From Phycisphaerae bacterium (GTDB lineage: Bacteria > Planctomycetota > Phycisphaerae > Sedimentisphaerales > Anaerohalosphaeraceae): a stretch of 33,075 nt of DNA. The notes under the pieces were generated by a model. The model did no database searches. It had not been told where the DNA came from and worked only from the letters and a program-made list of their open reading frames with translations. The stretch is from positions 1 to 33,075 of the forward strand of contig JAOUFG010000020.1 of NCBI GenBank assembly GCA_029858345.1. Direction: 5' to 3'. Positions 1 to 7,963 of the stretch are shown piece after piece; positions within the stretch are counted from its first letter, which is position 1; the number at the start of each line of letters is the position of its first letter. Both the position numbers and the translations under genes were made by a program.

Positions 1-37
1 TGATGCGGGATAATCCACGAATATCAGACTGATTCAT
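1..37 (-). CDS. possible 5' end of a minus-strand gene running off the window
   Basis: Reading leftwards, an ATG at 37 opens a frame that stays open to the window edge (12 codons: MNQSDIRGLSRI). The residues would suit the first helix of a LacI-type DNA-binding domain, which commonly begins with an acidic residue, Ile, a few residues and a hydrophobic-Ala/Ser pattern, but twelve residues are far too few to assign a family. Only a weak AGGCGG lies upstream and no convincing promoter was found. A transcriptional regulator beside a sugar operon would be unsurprising, but that is inference. Confidence 0.22.
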   Translation of the reverse strand, partial: MNQSDIRGLSRI

Positions 38-428
38 CGTCGAAGCCGCCTGCACCTGGAAGTGTTTTCAAGAAAATGTAAAAATAACAAAATGATAACT
101 TGACAAAGGTCGTTCCATATCAGCCGCATAGAAACGGGAATTTTCAATCGTGATCGTATATAAATGACCGATCAATGATACCAATATAAGCCCTTAAAAG
201 TCAAGTAATTATAACACGTTGGCAAGCGGGACCAATGGAATTGACTTTGGCGGTGAAAAATGCGGTCAATTTGAAGTCGGGGTGACTGGCTGGATTCTGG
301 GCCGTCAATGACCACAATTGGCCAGGCCCCGACATCTTCTGTCGTAAATTGCCACTGCCTTTGGGTCTGTATAGGTGAGCGAGTTTATTTAGCGGCACAC
401 TCAATCCGACTTCTTCAGCCCATCAGAG
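38..428. other. non-coding stretch, nothing recognised
   Basis: This stretch holds no frame with protein-like composition or a ribosome binding site. It is AT-rich near 60-200 and more balanced afterwards. A TTGACA occurs at 100-105 on the plus strand, but no acceptable -10 box sits 16-18 bases downstream. It separates the end of the fucose operon and its flanking repeats from whatever gene lies to the left. Confidence 0.5.
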
Positions 429-490
429 CCTGCCCCGAGCGAAGCCGAATGGGGCGATATGTCGTAGCCCCATCCCGTCAGGGTGGGGAA
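429..490. repeat. GC-rich hairpin element, possible dispersed repeat
   Basis: A short GC-rich segment carries GCCCCGAGC...ATGGGGC, a central GATATGTCGTA, and then CCCCATCCC-GTCA-GGGTGGGG, a hairpin with one bulged T. The architecture of stems around a short ATATGTYGTA core resembles the neighbouring element at 522-680 and intergenic repeats common in this type of genome. No coding potential or transposase is present. Genome-wide copy number cannot be judged from one window. Confidence 0.45.
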
Positions 491-521
491 TAAAAAGCGT
501 TTCCCTTCTCATTTTTTACAA

Positions 522-680
522 GCCCTAGCGGGGCGGCATAATCGTTGCCGAGCACATGCCGCCCGCTGCACGGGCTCTGGGGCGAGGGTGCATTCCTGAC
601 CCCGGGCTTCCGTCGTCGCTCTAAGAGCTATGACGGACAGGTGCGCCGCGGGGCTACAACATGACGGCCCCTGCGAGGCC
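522..680. repeat. 159-bp GC-rich element with imperfect terminal inverted repeats
   Basis: The left end reads GCCCTAGCGGGGCGGCAT and the right end reads CATGACGGCCCCTGCGAGGCC on the opposite orientation, giving imperfect terminal inverted repeats of about 20 bases. The interior is much more GC-rich than either flank and contains further short inversions, such as CCGTCGTCGCTC...AGCTATGACGG. A 60-codon open frame crosses it but is Cys/Arg/Ala-rich and protein-unlike. It starts 35 bases after the end of fucU and may contribute to 3'-end formation of the operon transcript. It fits a small non-autonomous or REP-like element. Confidence 0.5.
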
Positions 681-714
681 TTTACCGCCACTAAAAAATC
701 GCACAGCTAAAAAA

Positions 715-1164
715 TCAGACAACAACCCCCTTCTTTAAGATAATGTTGGCGTAAAGGGCCGTCTCGCTGGTGGCGATGACGGCGTAGGCCTTTTTAGCTC
801 TCTCATAAAACGCAAAACGCTCAATGAATTCAAAGTCATTAAACTTCTTGCTTTCATCGCTGGCCTTGATAATGTTGCGATACTCATCCCAGATCGGTGT
901 TTTGACGGTGTCGCCGGGAACCAGTTCCATCAGGCCGACCGCCTTGTCCACATACGGGTCCAGCGGAAAGACTTTCAAGATCGCCTCCAGCACTTCCGGA
1001 ACGCCGTGGCCGTCCATGCGGATCAGGTTGCCCGAGACGGTCTCGGCGGCGATGGACGCGGACGGGAAATTCCCGTCCGCGATCACGATTTCATCAGCGT
1101 GCCCCATCTCCATCAAGATTTTCAACAGTTCGGGGCTTAATATATTCGGTATATTTTTGAGCAT
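715..1164 (-). CDS. fucU: L-fucose mutarotase (RbsD/FucU family)
   Basis: The protein has 149 residues, the usual length for FucU, and interconverts alpha and beta anomers of L-fucose in the cytoplasm. It starts ML-K-ISPELLK-like (MLKNIPNILSPELLKIL), followed by EMGHADEIVIADGNFP, which holds the conserved His and Asp of the family, and ends with RFAFYERAKKAYAV and LYANIILKKGV. Both the N-terminal and C-terminal blocks closely match E. coli FucU. The ATG at 1164 is preferred over an earlier start at 1194 because AAAGGA lies 8 bases upstream and the family's first residues begin here. It is the last gene of the leftward fucose operon, 26 bases after fucP. No strong hairpin terminator follows; two GATTTTTTAG tracts and a GC-rich repeat do. 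Confidence 0.95.
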   Translation of the reverse strand: MLKNIPNILSPELLKILMEMGHADEIVIADGNFPSASIAAETVSGNLIRMDGHGVPEVLEAILKVFPLDPYVDKAVGLMELVPGDTVKTPIWDEYRNIIKASDESKKFNDFEFIERFAFYERAKKAYAVIATSETALYANIILKKGVVV

Positions 1165-1190
1165 CTGTAAGGTCCTTTCTATCTGTCGAA

Positions 1191-2618
1191 TCAATACTTA
1201 TGGCCATGTACATTGGAGGTTCGAAACCCAAAAATTGCAATCACCACGAAACAAATCAGCGGAAGAACAAACGATGCGGCCGTGCTTGTCAGTGTTGTAA
1301 ATCCAAGATTGACTGCGTTTTGGTCCATAATCCAGCCCTGCACCGGCGGCATCAGGCACCCGCCGCCGATGGCCATAATCAAACCGGCCGCCCCCAGTTT
1401 GGCATCGTCGCCCAGGCCTTTGAGAGCGATTCCGTAAATCGTCGGGAACATCAGCGACATACAGGCCGACACGCCCACCAGGCTTAAAAGCCCGGCCGTT
1501 CCATCGACCTTAAACAACCCTGTAAACAGTCCCTTGATATAGCCGACAAGGCCGCCTGTTTCCGCAGACTGATCAATGTATCCCTGAATCAGAGCACCCG
1601 CATCCGGGTTGCCTTTTGAAAAAATGGTCACACACACTAAACCGAATCCGGCAATGGCCAATGTCATCAACAACCCGCCCGGACTGAAAAATTTCAGCAG
1701 GAAGGTACAGATAAACCTGGACGAAACAAAGATGAACATCGCCGCAATGTTCACGTTCTGAGCCATTGCCTTTTCCATACCCAACTGGGTTCCGGCGTAC
1801 TGAATGATAAAGGTCCAGCACATGATTTGCGCCCCGACATAAAAGGCCTGTGCAATCACGCCTTCAACGTACTTGGGGGTTTTCAGTAAACGGCTCAGCG
1901 TTGCTCCGAAATTCACGACATTGTCATCTTCACCTTTGATTCTCGGCAGCTTTGAAATCGCAAAGAGCACCAATGCGACCAGAACCACAATCCCTAAAAT
2001 CATATAGGGGCCAATGATCACATCGAGGTCAGCCTGCTGAATGGCTGCAAACTGTTCCGGATCCGTCTCCAGCATGACCCTGCGGGCTTCCTCTGAGGCA
2101 GCGTTGAGTTTGGCCAGGATAAAATGACTGGCAACGAACATGCCGGTAATAGACCCCATCGGATTAAACGACTGGGCAAAATTCAGCCGCTGTGTGGATG
2201 TCTCTTCTGGTCCCATGGACAAAATGTACGGATTGGCGCTGGTTTCCAGAAACGACAGTCCGCAGGTCATAATGAAATAAGAAATTAAAAACGCCCAGAA
2301 CGCCATCATCCAGCCGGAAGGGATAAACAGAAGGCACCCCGTCGCGTAGAGGGCCAACCCCAAAAGAATCCCGGTCTTATAACTGAAACGTTTAATGAAA
2401 ATCGCAGCCGGCACCGCCATGAAACAGTACCCTCCATAAAACGCAAACTGAACCAGTGAACTTTGGAAATTGCTAATCAACAGAATGTTCTTAAATGCCG
2501 CAACCATGGGATTGGTAATATCATTGGCAAATCCCCACAGCGCAAACAACGTTGTCACTAATACAAACGGCAACAGATACTTCCCTGGAATAACGGACGC
2601 TGACTTTTTCTCTTCCAT
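1191..2618 (-). CDS. fucP: L-fucose:H+ symporter (MFS, FucP family)
   Basis: The protein has 475 residues, somewhat longer than E. coli FucP, with about twelve hydrophobic membrane segments and a charged cytoplasmic loop near the middle (around residues 210-225). It imports L-fucose with protons across the inner membrane. FANDITNP near residue 31 carries Asp33, and LSFLETSANPY carries Glu126; these correspond to the acidic residues known to be essential in FucP. The block ETSTQRLNFAQSFNPMGS after Glu126 is also typical of FucP/NagP/GluP transporters. GGAGA sits about 8 bases before the ATG. It lies between isomerase and mutarotase genes, which supports fucose as substrate, although related sugars cannot be excluded by sequence alone. 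A second extended segment near residues 355-385 is an insertion relative to the enterobacterial protein. Confidence 0.93.
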   Translation of the reverse strand: MEEKKSASVIPGKYLLPFVLVTTLFALWGFANDITNPMVAAFKNILLISNFQSSLVQFAFYGGYCFMAVPAAIFIKRFSYKTGILLGLALYATGCLLFIPSGWMMAFWAFLISYFIMTCGLSFLETSANPYILSMGPEETSTQRLNFAQSFNPMGSITGMFVASHFILAKLNAASEEARRVMLETDPEQFAAIQQADLDVIIGPYMILGIVVLVALVLFAISKLPRIKGEDDNVVNFGATLSRLLKTPKYVEGVIAQAFYVGAQIMCWTFIIQYAGTQLGMEKAMAQNVNIAAMFIFVSSRFICTFLLKFFSPGGLLMTLAIAGFGLVCVTIFSKGNPDAGALIQGYIDQSAETGGLVGYIKGLFTGLFKVDGTAGLLSLVGVSACMSLMFPTIYGIALKGLGDDAKLGAAGLIMAIGGGCLMPPVQGWIMDQNAVNLGFTTLTSTAASFVLPLICFVVIAIFGFRTSNVHGHKY

Positions 2619-2674
2619 TAGACAATCTCCAAAAACGTTACAGGTTCAAAATGATCCACGTTTGTCAATATCAC

Positions 2675-4387
2675 TTACAGACTCTTAAAGGCCGCTTCGC
2701 CTCCGTTGAGATGGTAGATCAGCGGCAGCGGGCGATCGGTGCCTTCGACAAACGAGGGACGTGCCGCCCACGGGGTCGCACTGATCACACCGCTCAGGTC
2801 CATCCAGTACTGCAGACGCGATACCGGCAGATCCCACGTCATGTGGAAGTGGTTGGCCGGGGCGTACTGCTTGTACTCGAGCATACTGGCGTATTTCGGC
2901 ACGACAAAGGTATGCGGCCAGGTCGGGGTGGTCAGGTCGCACATCGCCTTGCCCAGTTTGTCCGGAACGCTGGTCGAATAGGCCTCGTCCCAGATTAAGC
3001 TGAACTTATCGTTGAGACTGCTGTAGGCCATCCGTCCGGCGATGCCTTTTACGCCGGCCGGGGTCATGAAGGTGACACTGTTGCCGCCGCCGGGGAAGTA
3101 GCCCTCGTCAGCCAGGGGCATGGAAATGCGGCTCATGAGCTGCTTGACGCTGGTGCCCGGCTTGCCGGCCCAGTCAAAGGATGCGCTGCCGGAGTTATCG
3201 CCGTCAACCAGACCCTTCTTGATATAGTCGGCCTTCGGGTTGATCTTGACACCGACCTTCTTAGCCAGGGCCTTGATTTCCCAACCTTCCCAGACTTTGC
3301 GGAAGTCCATGAACAGCGGCGGATTGCCGCCGGACAGATAGGTCATAAACAGCATTGTCAGCAGTCCCTGAACATCGGCTTCGGTCGCATAGGGCTGCGG
3401 GGCCTTGGGGCCATTGTGGTCAAACGTACTGTTGAACATCGACTCCATCGCATCGGCCACCGGAAGCGGCAGACCTCGATTGTCGCTGCCCCATTCCAAT
3501 TGACTCATAAACCCGCCGCCAACGGCATTGAGGTCGGCCATCAGGTCGCGGTTGATCAGGTACATCGCCAAACTGGTATCAAAACGTTTGCTGTCGTCTT
3601 CGGTTTTCAGCTCCAGCCGCTTGCCGAGATGACCATCGATCCAGCCGCGCAGTGCCTTGAGTTCTTTCTTGCTGTAGGCGCCCTTCTTGAGCATGTCCGC
3701 CAGCAGTTTCATATCCAGGCGGGTAATCTCAAGGCCGAAGGTGTTCCGTGTCGGCAGGATATGTGCCAGGGCTGTCTCCATGCCCATCGAATCATGCCCG
3801 AAGACCATCACGCGGCGGCCCTTGAGCGCCATTGTCGTCACGGCCGCATAGCACCAGTCAATCAGGGCGACGGCGGTCGGTTTGGTCATGACCGGATTCA
3901 TCCCGGTATCGGCCCAGTTGCCCACATTCAGATGCACCATCTTGCCGTACTGGCTGATCGCACCGGCTAAGGCATGGGCATACACGACGCCCGGCTTAGG
4001 CCCGCTGTTGCCGCAAGTGATGTTGATGGGGGTGTCTTTGGGAAACTGCTGCAGCAGCGAGATCGTCGTCAATTGCGGGAACGCCCAGGTGTCCGGGGCA
4101 CAAACGAGAATATTGACGCCTGCCTGGCGAAACTGCTGGGCCACGACATCGGCCTGTGCCTCACTGTCGATCAGGACATCTGAATAAACCACCGGCACCG
4201 GGGTCTTGTCCGGCAGGACGACCTGGCCGCTGATGGTGTCAGCAACCATCGCGATGATGTTCTGTGCTCGCTTGCGGCTGGCGGCATCAATGCGCGGATC
4301 GCAGGGCGAGAAAACGCCGATGACAGGAACCTTGGGACTGGGTTTTTTGATTTCCGGTAAACAACTTGCTTTTACATTTTTGGCCAT
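2675..4387 (-). CDS. fucI: L-fucose isomerase (FucI family)
   Basis: The 570-residue enzyme isomerises L-fucose to L-fuculose in the cytoplasm with a divalent metal, usually Mn2+; D-arabinose is a common alternative substrate. The metal and catalytic residues known from E. coli FucI (Glu337, Asp361, His528) have clear counterparts: Glu336 in YATEADVQG, Asp361 in FMDFRKVW and His513 in ANHFHMTWD. NSTFDHNG before the first of these is another family signature. I start it at the ATG at 4387, which has GAGGAG four bases after-spaced upstream; an upstream start at 4423 would overlap the kinase gene. The kinase stop is only 10 bases upstream, so the two are probably translationally linked. Length is within the family range of roughly 560-600. 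Confidence 0.93.
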   Translation of the reverse strand: MAKNVKASCLPEIKKPSPKVPVIGVFSPCDPRIDAASRKRAQNIIAMVADTISGQVVLPDKTPVPVVYSDVLIDSEAQADVVAQQFRQAGVNILVCAPDTWAFPQLTTISLLQQFPKDTPINITCGNSGPKPGVVYAHALAGAISQYGKMVHLNVGNWADTGMNPVMTKPTAVALIDWCYAAVTTMALKGRRVMVFGHDSMGMETALAHILPTRNTFGLEITRLDMKLLADMLKKGAYSKKELKALRGWIDGHLGKRLELKTEDDSKRFDTSLAMYLINRDLMADLNAVGGGFMSQLEWGSDNRGLPLPVADAMESMFNSTFDHNGPKAPQPYATEADVQGLLTMLFMTYLSGGNPPLFMDFRKVWEGWEIKALAKKVGVKINPKADYIKKGLVDGDNSGSASFDWAGKPGTSVKQLMSRISMPLADEGYFPGGGNSVTFMTPAGVKGIAGRMAYSSLNDKFSLIWDEAYSTSVPDKLGKAMCDLTTPTWPHTFVVPKYASMLEYKQYAPANHFHMTWDLPVSRLQYWMDLSGVISATPWAARPSFVEGTDRPLPLIYHLNGGEAAFKSL

Positions 4388-4397
4388 GGTACTCTCC

Positions 4398-5879
4398 TCA
4401 GGAAATAGGTTTGTATTTTTCACTCTGTGCCTGCCAAACAGAAATGTCCTTAGGCAGGTATTCTTTCACGTCAAATGAATTTCGAACGATCTGGCGGATC
4501 TGCTGCATGCTTTCAACCTGACCGGTCGCTTTGGCCTGCATCAGGATATTGCCGGTCGCCGTCGCTTCAATCGGGCCGGCGACGACCTTCTTGCCCGTCG
4601 CATCGGCGGTGAACTGGCACAGCAATTGGTTCTGTATCCCGCCGCCGACGAGATGCAGCGTCTCAATGGGGTTGCCGGTCAAATCTTCGATTTGCTGCAG
4701 GACCCAGGCATAATTCAGCGCCAGACTTTCCAAAATCGACCGGATCATTGTGCCTTTGTCATTGATTTTGTCCTGTCCGGTTTTAGCGAGATACTGGTTT
4801 ATTTTTTCAGGCATTTGACCGGGCGATAAGAAGTCAGAATGGCTTGGATCAATGTAGGCCGCAAACGGGGTGGCGTTTCGGGCCATTTGGGTGATTTCAG
4901 CATACGAGAGATCCTGCCCTTCGGTCTGCCACTGCCGGCGGCACTCCTGTACCAACCATAATCCCATGATATTTTTGAGCAGCCGAATGGTTCCGTCAAC
5001 GCCGCCTTCATTGGTGAACTGGTAGTCAAAGGTTTCGTCATTGATGACGGGAGCGGCGATCTCCACGCCCAGCAGGCTCCACGTCCCGCAGGACAAATAG
5101 GCCCAGCCGCCTTCACCGGACGCCGGCACCGCGGCGACCGCCGAGGCCGTATCATGCGAGCCGATCGCCGCAACGGGGATCCTGGGGCTGCTGAATTCGG
5201 CGGCTGCCGCCTCGGTCAACTCGCCGACGACAGTTCCCGGCTGGGTCACCGGCGGCATGATGTCCCGCGGCAACTTAAGTTTCTCAAAAAGATCATCGGC
5301 CCATTGGCCGGTTTTCATGTCCAGCAGTTGCGAGGTGCTGGCCAGCGAGTATTCCGCATAGGGCTTGCCGCACAAATGGTATGCATACAGGTCGGCTGTA
5401 AACAGCAGCGTTTGGGCCTGTTTGAGAACGGGGTCGCCGGACTGCTGCATGGCCAGCAGTTGATAGAGGGTGTTTAACTGCATGAACTGAATGCCGGTTC
5501 GGTCGTAGATCGCGCGCTTTCCCACGATCTCAAACGCCTTCTCCAGCATTCCGTCGGTCCGGCTGTCGCGATAATTATACGGATCTTCCAGCAGCCACCC
5601 TTCGGCGTCCAATAGCCCGAAGTCCACGCCCCAGCTGTCGACGCCGATGCAGGCGACCTCGCCGCCGGTTTGCTGGACCGCTTTTTTGATGCCGGCTTTG
5701 ATTTCGGCGAGGGTCTTCGCGAAGTCCCAGTGCAGGGATCCGTCAACTTCAATCGGGCCATTGCCAAACCGGTGGACTTCCTCTAAGACCACTTTGTCCT
5801 GAGAAACGGTCCCCAGCATAACGCGGCCGCTTTCGGCCCCCAGATCTACCGCAATATAACGTTTTGATTCCATTTGCAT
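4398..5879 (-). CDS. FGGY sugar kinase, rhamnulokinase (RhaB) family; probable L-fuculokinase
   Basis: The 493-residue protein has the two-domain FGGY fold. The N-terminal block IAVDLGAESGRVMLG and HRFGNGP are characteristic of the RhaB branch rather than FucK. GVDSWGVDFGLLD (about residues 79-91), QFMQLNTLYQLLA and SHDTASAV with the presumed catalytic base Asp243 follow, and LHLVGGGIQNQLLCQ near the C-terminus is the adenosine-site motif. RhaB enzymes phosphorylate L-rhamnulose at O1, but the neighbours here are all L-fucose-specific, so I infer L-fuculose is the substrate, perhaps with L-rhamnulose and L-xylulose as others. AGGA lies five bases before the ATG. It sits 27 bases after the fucosidase gene and 10 bases before fucI. 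Confidence 0.88.
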   Translation of the reverse strand: MQMESKRYIAVDLGAESGRVMLGTVSQDKVVLEEVHRFGNGPIEVDGSLHWDFAKTLAEIKAGIKKAVQQTGGEVACIGVDSWGVDFGLLDAEGWLLEDPYNYRDSRTDGMLEKAFEIVGKRAIYDRTGIQFMQLNTLYQLLAMQQSGDPVLKQAQTLLFTADLYAYHLCGKPYAEYSLASTSQLLDMKTGQWADDLFEKLKLPRDIMPPVTQPGTVVGELTEAAAAEFSSPRIPVAAIGSHDTASAVAAVPASGEGGWAYLSCGTWSLLGVEIAAPVINDETFDYQFTNEGGVDGTIRLLKNIMGLWLVQECRRQWQTEGQDLSYAEITQMARNATPFAAYIDPSHSDFLSPGQMPEKINQYLAKTGQDKINDKGTMIRSILESLALNYAWVLQQIEDLTGNPIETLHLVGGGIQNQLLCQFTADATGKKVVAGPIEATATGNILMQAKATGQVESMQQIRQIVRNSFDVKEYLPKDISVWQAQSEKYKPIS

Positions 5880-5906
5880 TGTCTTCCTAAACGGTTATCC
5901 AACATT

Positions 5907-7697
5907 TCATTTGACCGGCGTTAACGTGACCGATCGGAGATTGATCGGCTGCCATTGCCCTTTTTTCGGGTTAATCTGGAGCGTATAGACACCGGCTTTG
6001 GACACTTCGATCTGCCCTAAACTCACTTTTTTATATTGCTCGAATCCGCTGGTCGAAGCAACTGCGGCCTGCAGTTTCGATGATCCAACAGCCACTTCAA
6101 ATTTTGTTTCAGCCGCCTCAGTCGATAAGTCAGCGATGACTTCAAATGAACCGCTCTGTTCAATCTCAAAAGTCCACTCGATCCAGGACCTGTTATCCGT
6201 CCACGAGCCGATATTCTGTTTGCCGTTTTTCCTTTCAAGTTTGGCATGGGTACCATAGCCGCGATTATGAATATCCGCCAGTTCAGCCGAAAGCGTAACC
6301 GTGCCTTTGTCGTTTTGCATCGGTAGGACCATTTCGACGTCCAGCGCCCCCGCCACCTTCAAAACCACCACGGTATCAATCGCATCCAGTGGCTTGGACG
6401 GCAGTTCAACCGTAACTCCGGTGTCATCTTTCGTGGTTTTAAGTTTCCCAAGGTCCGCCAGTAAATAGGCCTGCTGAACCTCATTTTTCAGTCCCTTCAG
6501 AACCAGTTTTCCATCCACAGGCCAGTCGAAGATATGAAGATAAAGCGTCGCACCGTTGATAAATGTCTTCTTGGTGCAACGACCCCATGAATGCTTTCGA
6601 AAGGGACTGGCCGTAGTTTCGTAGATTGATTCGCCGTTGACCTTCATCCACGCCCCGATGGCTTTTAAGCGTTCGATACTGGGCTGCGGGATTTCGCCTT
6701 CAGCGGTCGGACCGACATTCAGCAGATAATTGCCGCCCTTGCTGGCGATATCGACCAGGTTGCGGATCAGTGTTTCGGTGGATTTCCAATCGTGGTCATA
6801 GCTCTTAAAACCCCACGTGCGATTCATCGTCATACACGCTTCCCAGTCGCTATCAAGTCCCGTCGCCGGAATATGCTGTTCCGGTGTCGAGCAGTCACCG
6901 TCATAACCGCCACCAAGCCGGTTATTGGTAATGATACCCGGCTGCAAGCTAATAAGCGGCTGAAGCGCATCGGCACGTTCTTCATTCATATCATGCGGCG
7001 TATCCCACCACAGCACAGCAATATCACCATAGTTAGTCAGTATCTCCTTAACCTGCTCCGCCGCAATATTCTTAATATACTCATCCATACTGCCTTCCTG
7101 GGCCGGATCCCATTTTGTCCCACGCGCAGCGGCTCCACCGGGATGGTTCCAGTCCTGCGCCTGCGAATAATAAAACCCCAGCTTTATCCCATGCTTGCGG
7201 CACGCCTCAGCCAGCGGCTTGAGCAGATCCTTACCATAAGGCGTCGCATCAACGATATCCCAGTCGGTAACTTTTGAATCGAATAATGCAAAGCCGTCAT
7301 GATGCTTGGAGGTGATCACAATGTACTTCATCCCGGCTTCTTTGGCTAAACGCACCCACGCATCGGGATCATATTTAACGGGATTAAACTGTTTGGCATA
7401 CCCCTTGTATTCTGCCACGGGGATCTCGCCTCGCAGCATAATCCATTCGCCGATGCCTTTGATTTGCTCTCCTTTATAAGTCCCTGCAGGTACGGCATAG
7501 ACGCCCCAATGAATGAACATGCCGAAACGGGCCTGCCGCCACCAGGCCATCCGGGCATCCCGCTGTTCCCTGGTTTCATCCTGATACGGCCAGGAGGACG
7601 CCTGCACAGTTCCAATCAGCCCGCCAATAAAAATGCTGAATAAAACGATACAAATCGAACAGAAATTGGTTTGATGTGTGTGGCTCTGATGTCTCAT
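5907..7697 (-). CDS. secreted alpha-L-fucosidase, GH29
   Basis: The 596-residue precursor begins with a basic N-terminus and hydrophobic core (to about residue 30) and VQA-SS as a likely signal-peptidase site, so it acts in the periplasm or outside. The GH29 barrel follows: FGMFIHWGVYAVPAG, ITSKHHDGFALFDS, LGFYYSQAQDWNHPGG and GDIAVLWWDTPHD, with Asp232 as the probable nucleophile; Glu273 in CSTPEQHIP is a candidate acid/base. GGNYLLNVGPTAEGEIP is another hallmark. The last ~100 residues (GSFEVIADLSTEAAETKFEVAVG...) look like a separate beta-sandwich, possibly carbohydrate-binding. The ATG at 7697 is chosen because AAAGG precedes it and a signal peptide follows; an upstream ATG at 7814 would put a strong hairpin inside the gene. 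It supplies fucose to FucP. Confidence 0.93.
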   Translation of the reverse strand: MRHQSHTHQTNFCSICIVLFSIFIGGLIGTVQASSWPYQDETREQRDARMAWWRQARFGMFIHWGVYAVPAGTYKGEQIKGIGEWIMLRGEIPVAEYKGYAKQFNPVKYDPDAWVRLAKEAGMKYIVITSKHHDGFALFDSKVTDWDIVDATPYGKDLLKPLAEACRKHGIKLGFYYSQAQDWNHPGGAAARGTKWDPAQEGSMDEYIKNIAAEQVKEILTNYGDIAVLWWDTPHDMNEERADALQPLISLQPGIITNNRLGGGYDGDCSTPEQHIPATGLDSDWEACMTMNRTWGFKSYDHDWKSTETLIRNLVDIASKGGNYLLNVGPTAEGEIPQPSIERLKAIGAWMKVNGESIYETTASPFRKHSWGRCTKKTFINGATLYLHIFDWPVDGKLVLKGLKNEVQQAYLLADLGKLKTTKDDTGVTVELPSKPLDAIDTVVVLKVAGALDVEMVLPMQNDKGTVTLSAELADIHNRGYGTHAKLERKNGKQNIGSWTDNRSWIEWTFEIEQSGSFEVIADLSTEAAETKFEVAVGSSKLQAAVASTSGFEQYKKVSLGQIEVSKAGVYTLQINPKKGQWQPINLRSVTLTPVK

Positions 7698-7768
7698 TTT
7701 TGGGCCTTTCGATAGTCGAACTTGTGTACAACGATTTTCGAATCTAACCGTTAGACTCGATGGTTGCA

Positions 7769-7807
7769 GGGAACAGGCAGCTCTCCCGATACATCGGGAC
7801 TGTTCCC
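7769..7807. repeat. nested hairpin with CCCGAT-NN-ATCGGG core
   Basis: Outer arms GGGAACAG (7769-7776) and CTGTTCCC (7800-7807) enclose an inner CCCGAT-AC-ATCGGG (7785-7798), giving an uninterrupted-looking nested stem between the dehydrogenase and fucosidase genes. The same core palindrome recurs in the intergenic regions at 24723-24736 and 30682-30695. It lacks a T-run, so it is not an obvious intrinsic terminator. It could attenuate or stabilise the downstream GH29-fucU message; that is inference. Confidence 0.5.
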
Positions 7808-7869
7808 CAAACACCTTTTATTAACTATATGTAATTGTGTTTTGACCGAAAAATCAAGCAAAATTACGC

Positions 7870-7898
7870 ATCAAATCTGCAAACGGCCTTTTTGTCAA
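7870..7898 (-). promoter_or_regulatory. weak sigma-70-like promoter candidate for the fucosidase-fucU half
   Basis: On the minus strand a perfect TTGACA (7893-7898) is followed after 17 bases by TTTGAT (7870-7875), four of six matches to TATAAT. It lies in the 266 bp gap that separates the dehydrogenase genes from the fucosidase gene, upstream of the nested hairpin. This would let the uptake and isomerisation genes be expressed separately from the dehydrogenase complex. No experimental or comparative support is available. Confidence 0.3.
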
Positions 7899-7963
7899 TT
7901 CCAGGGGGCCTTTCGATTTCTCCACAGCTTCATTAAGACCATGCCTTCCAACTTGTCTGCCAA

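Noticed and set aside
100-128. plus-strand promoter from TTGACA at 100-105
   Set aside because: The matching -10 region reads GCCGCA and no gene follows on that strand.
509-691. 60-codon frame over the GC-rich element
   Set aside because: Its extent coincides with the repeat and its Cys/Arg-rich composition is a by-product of the repeat sequence.
1165-1194. earlier start for fucU
   Set aside because: The extra residues do not fit the family, which begins MLK..., and the ribosome site AAAGGA belongs to the ATG at 1164.
7698-7814. 39-residue N-terminal extension of the fucosidase
   Set aside because: It would place charged residues before the signal peptide, includes the nested hairpin, and the downstream ATG has a good ribosome site.
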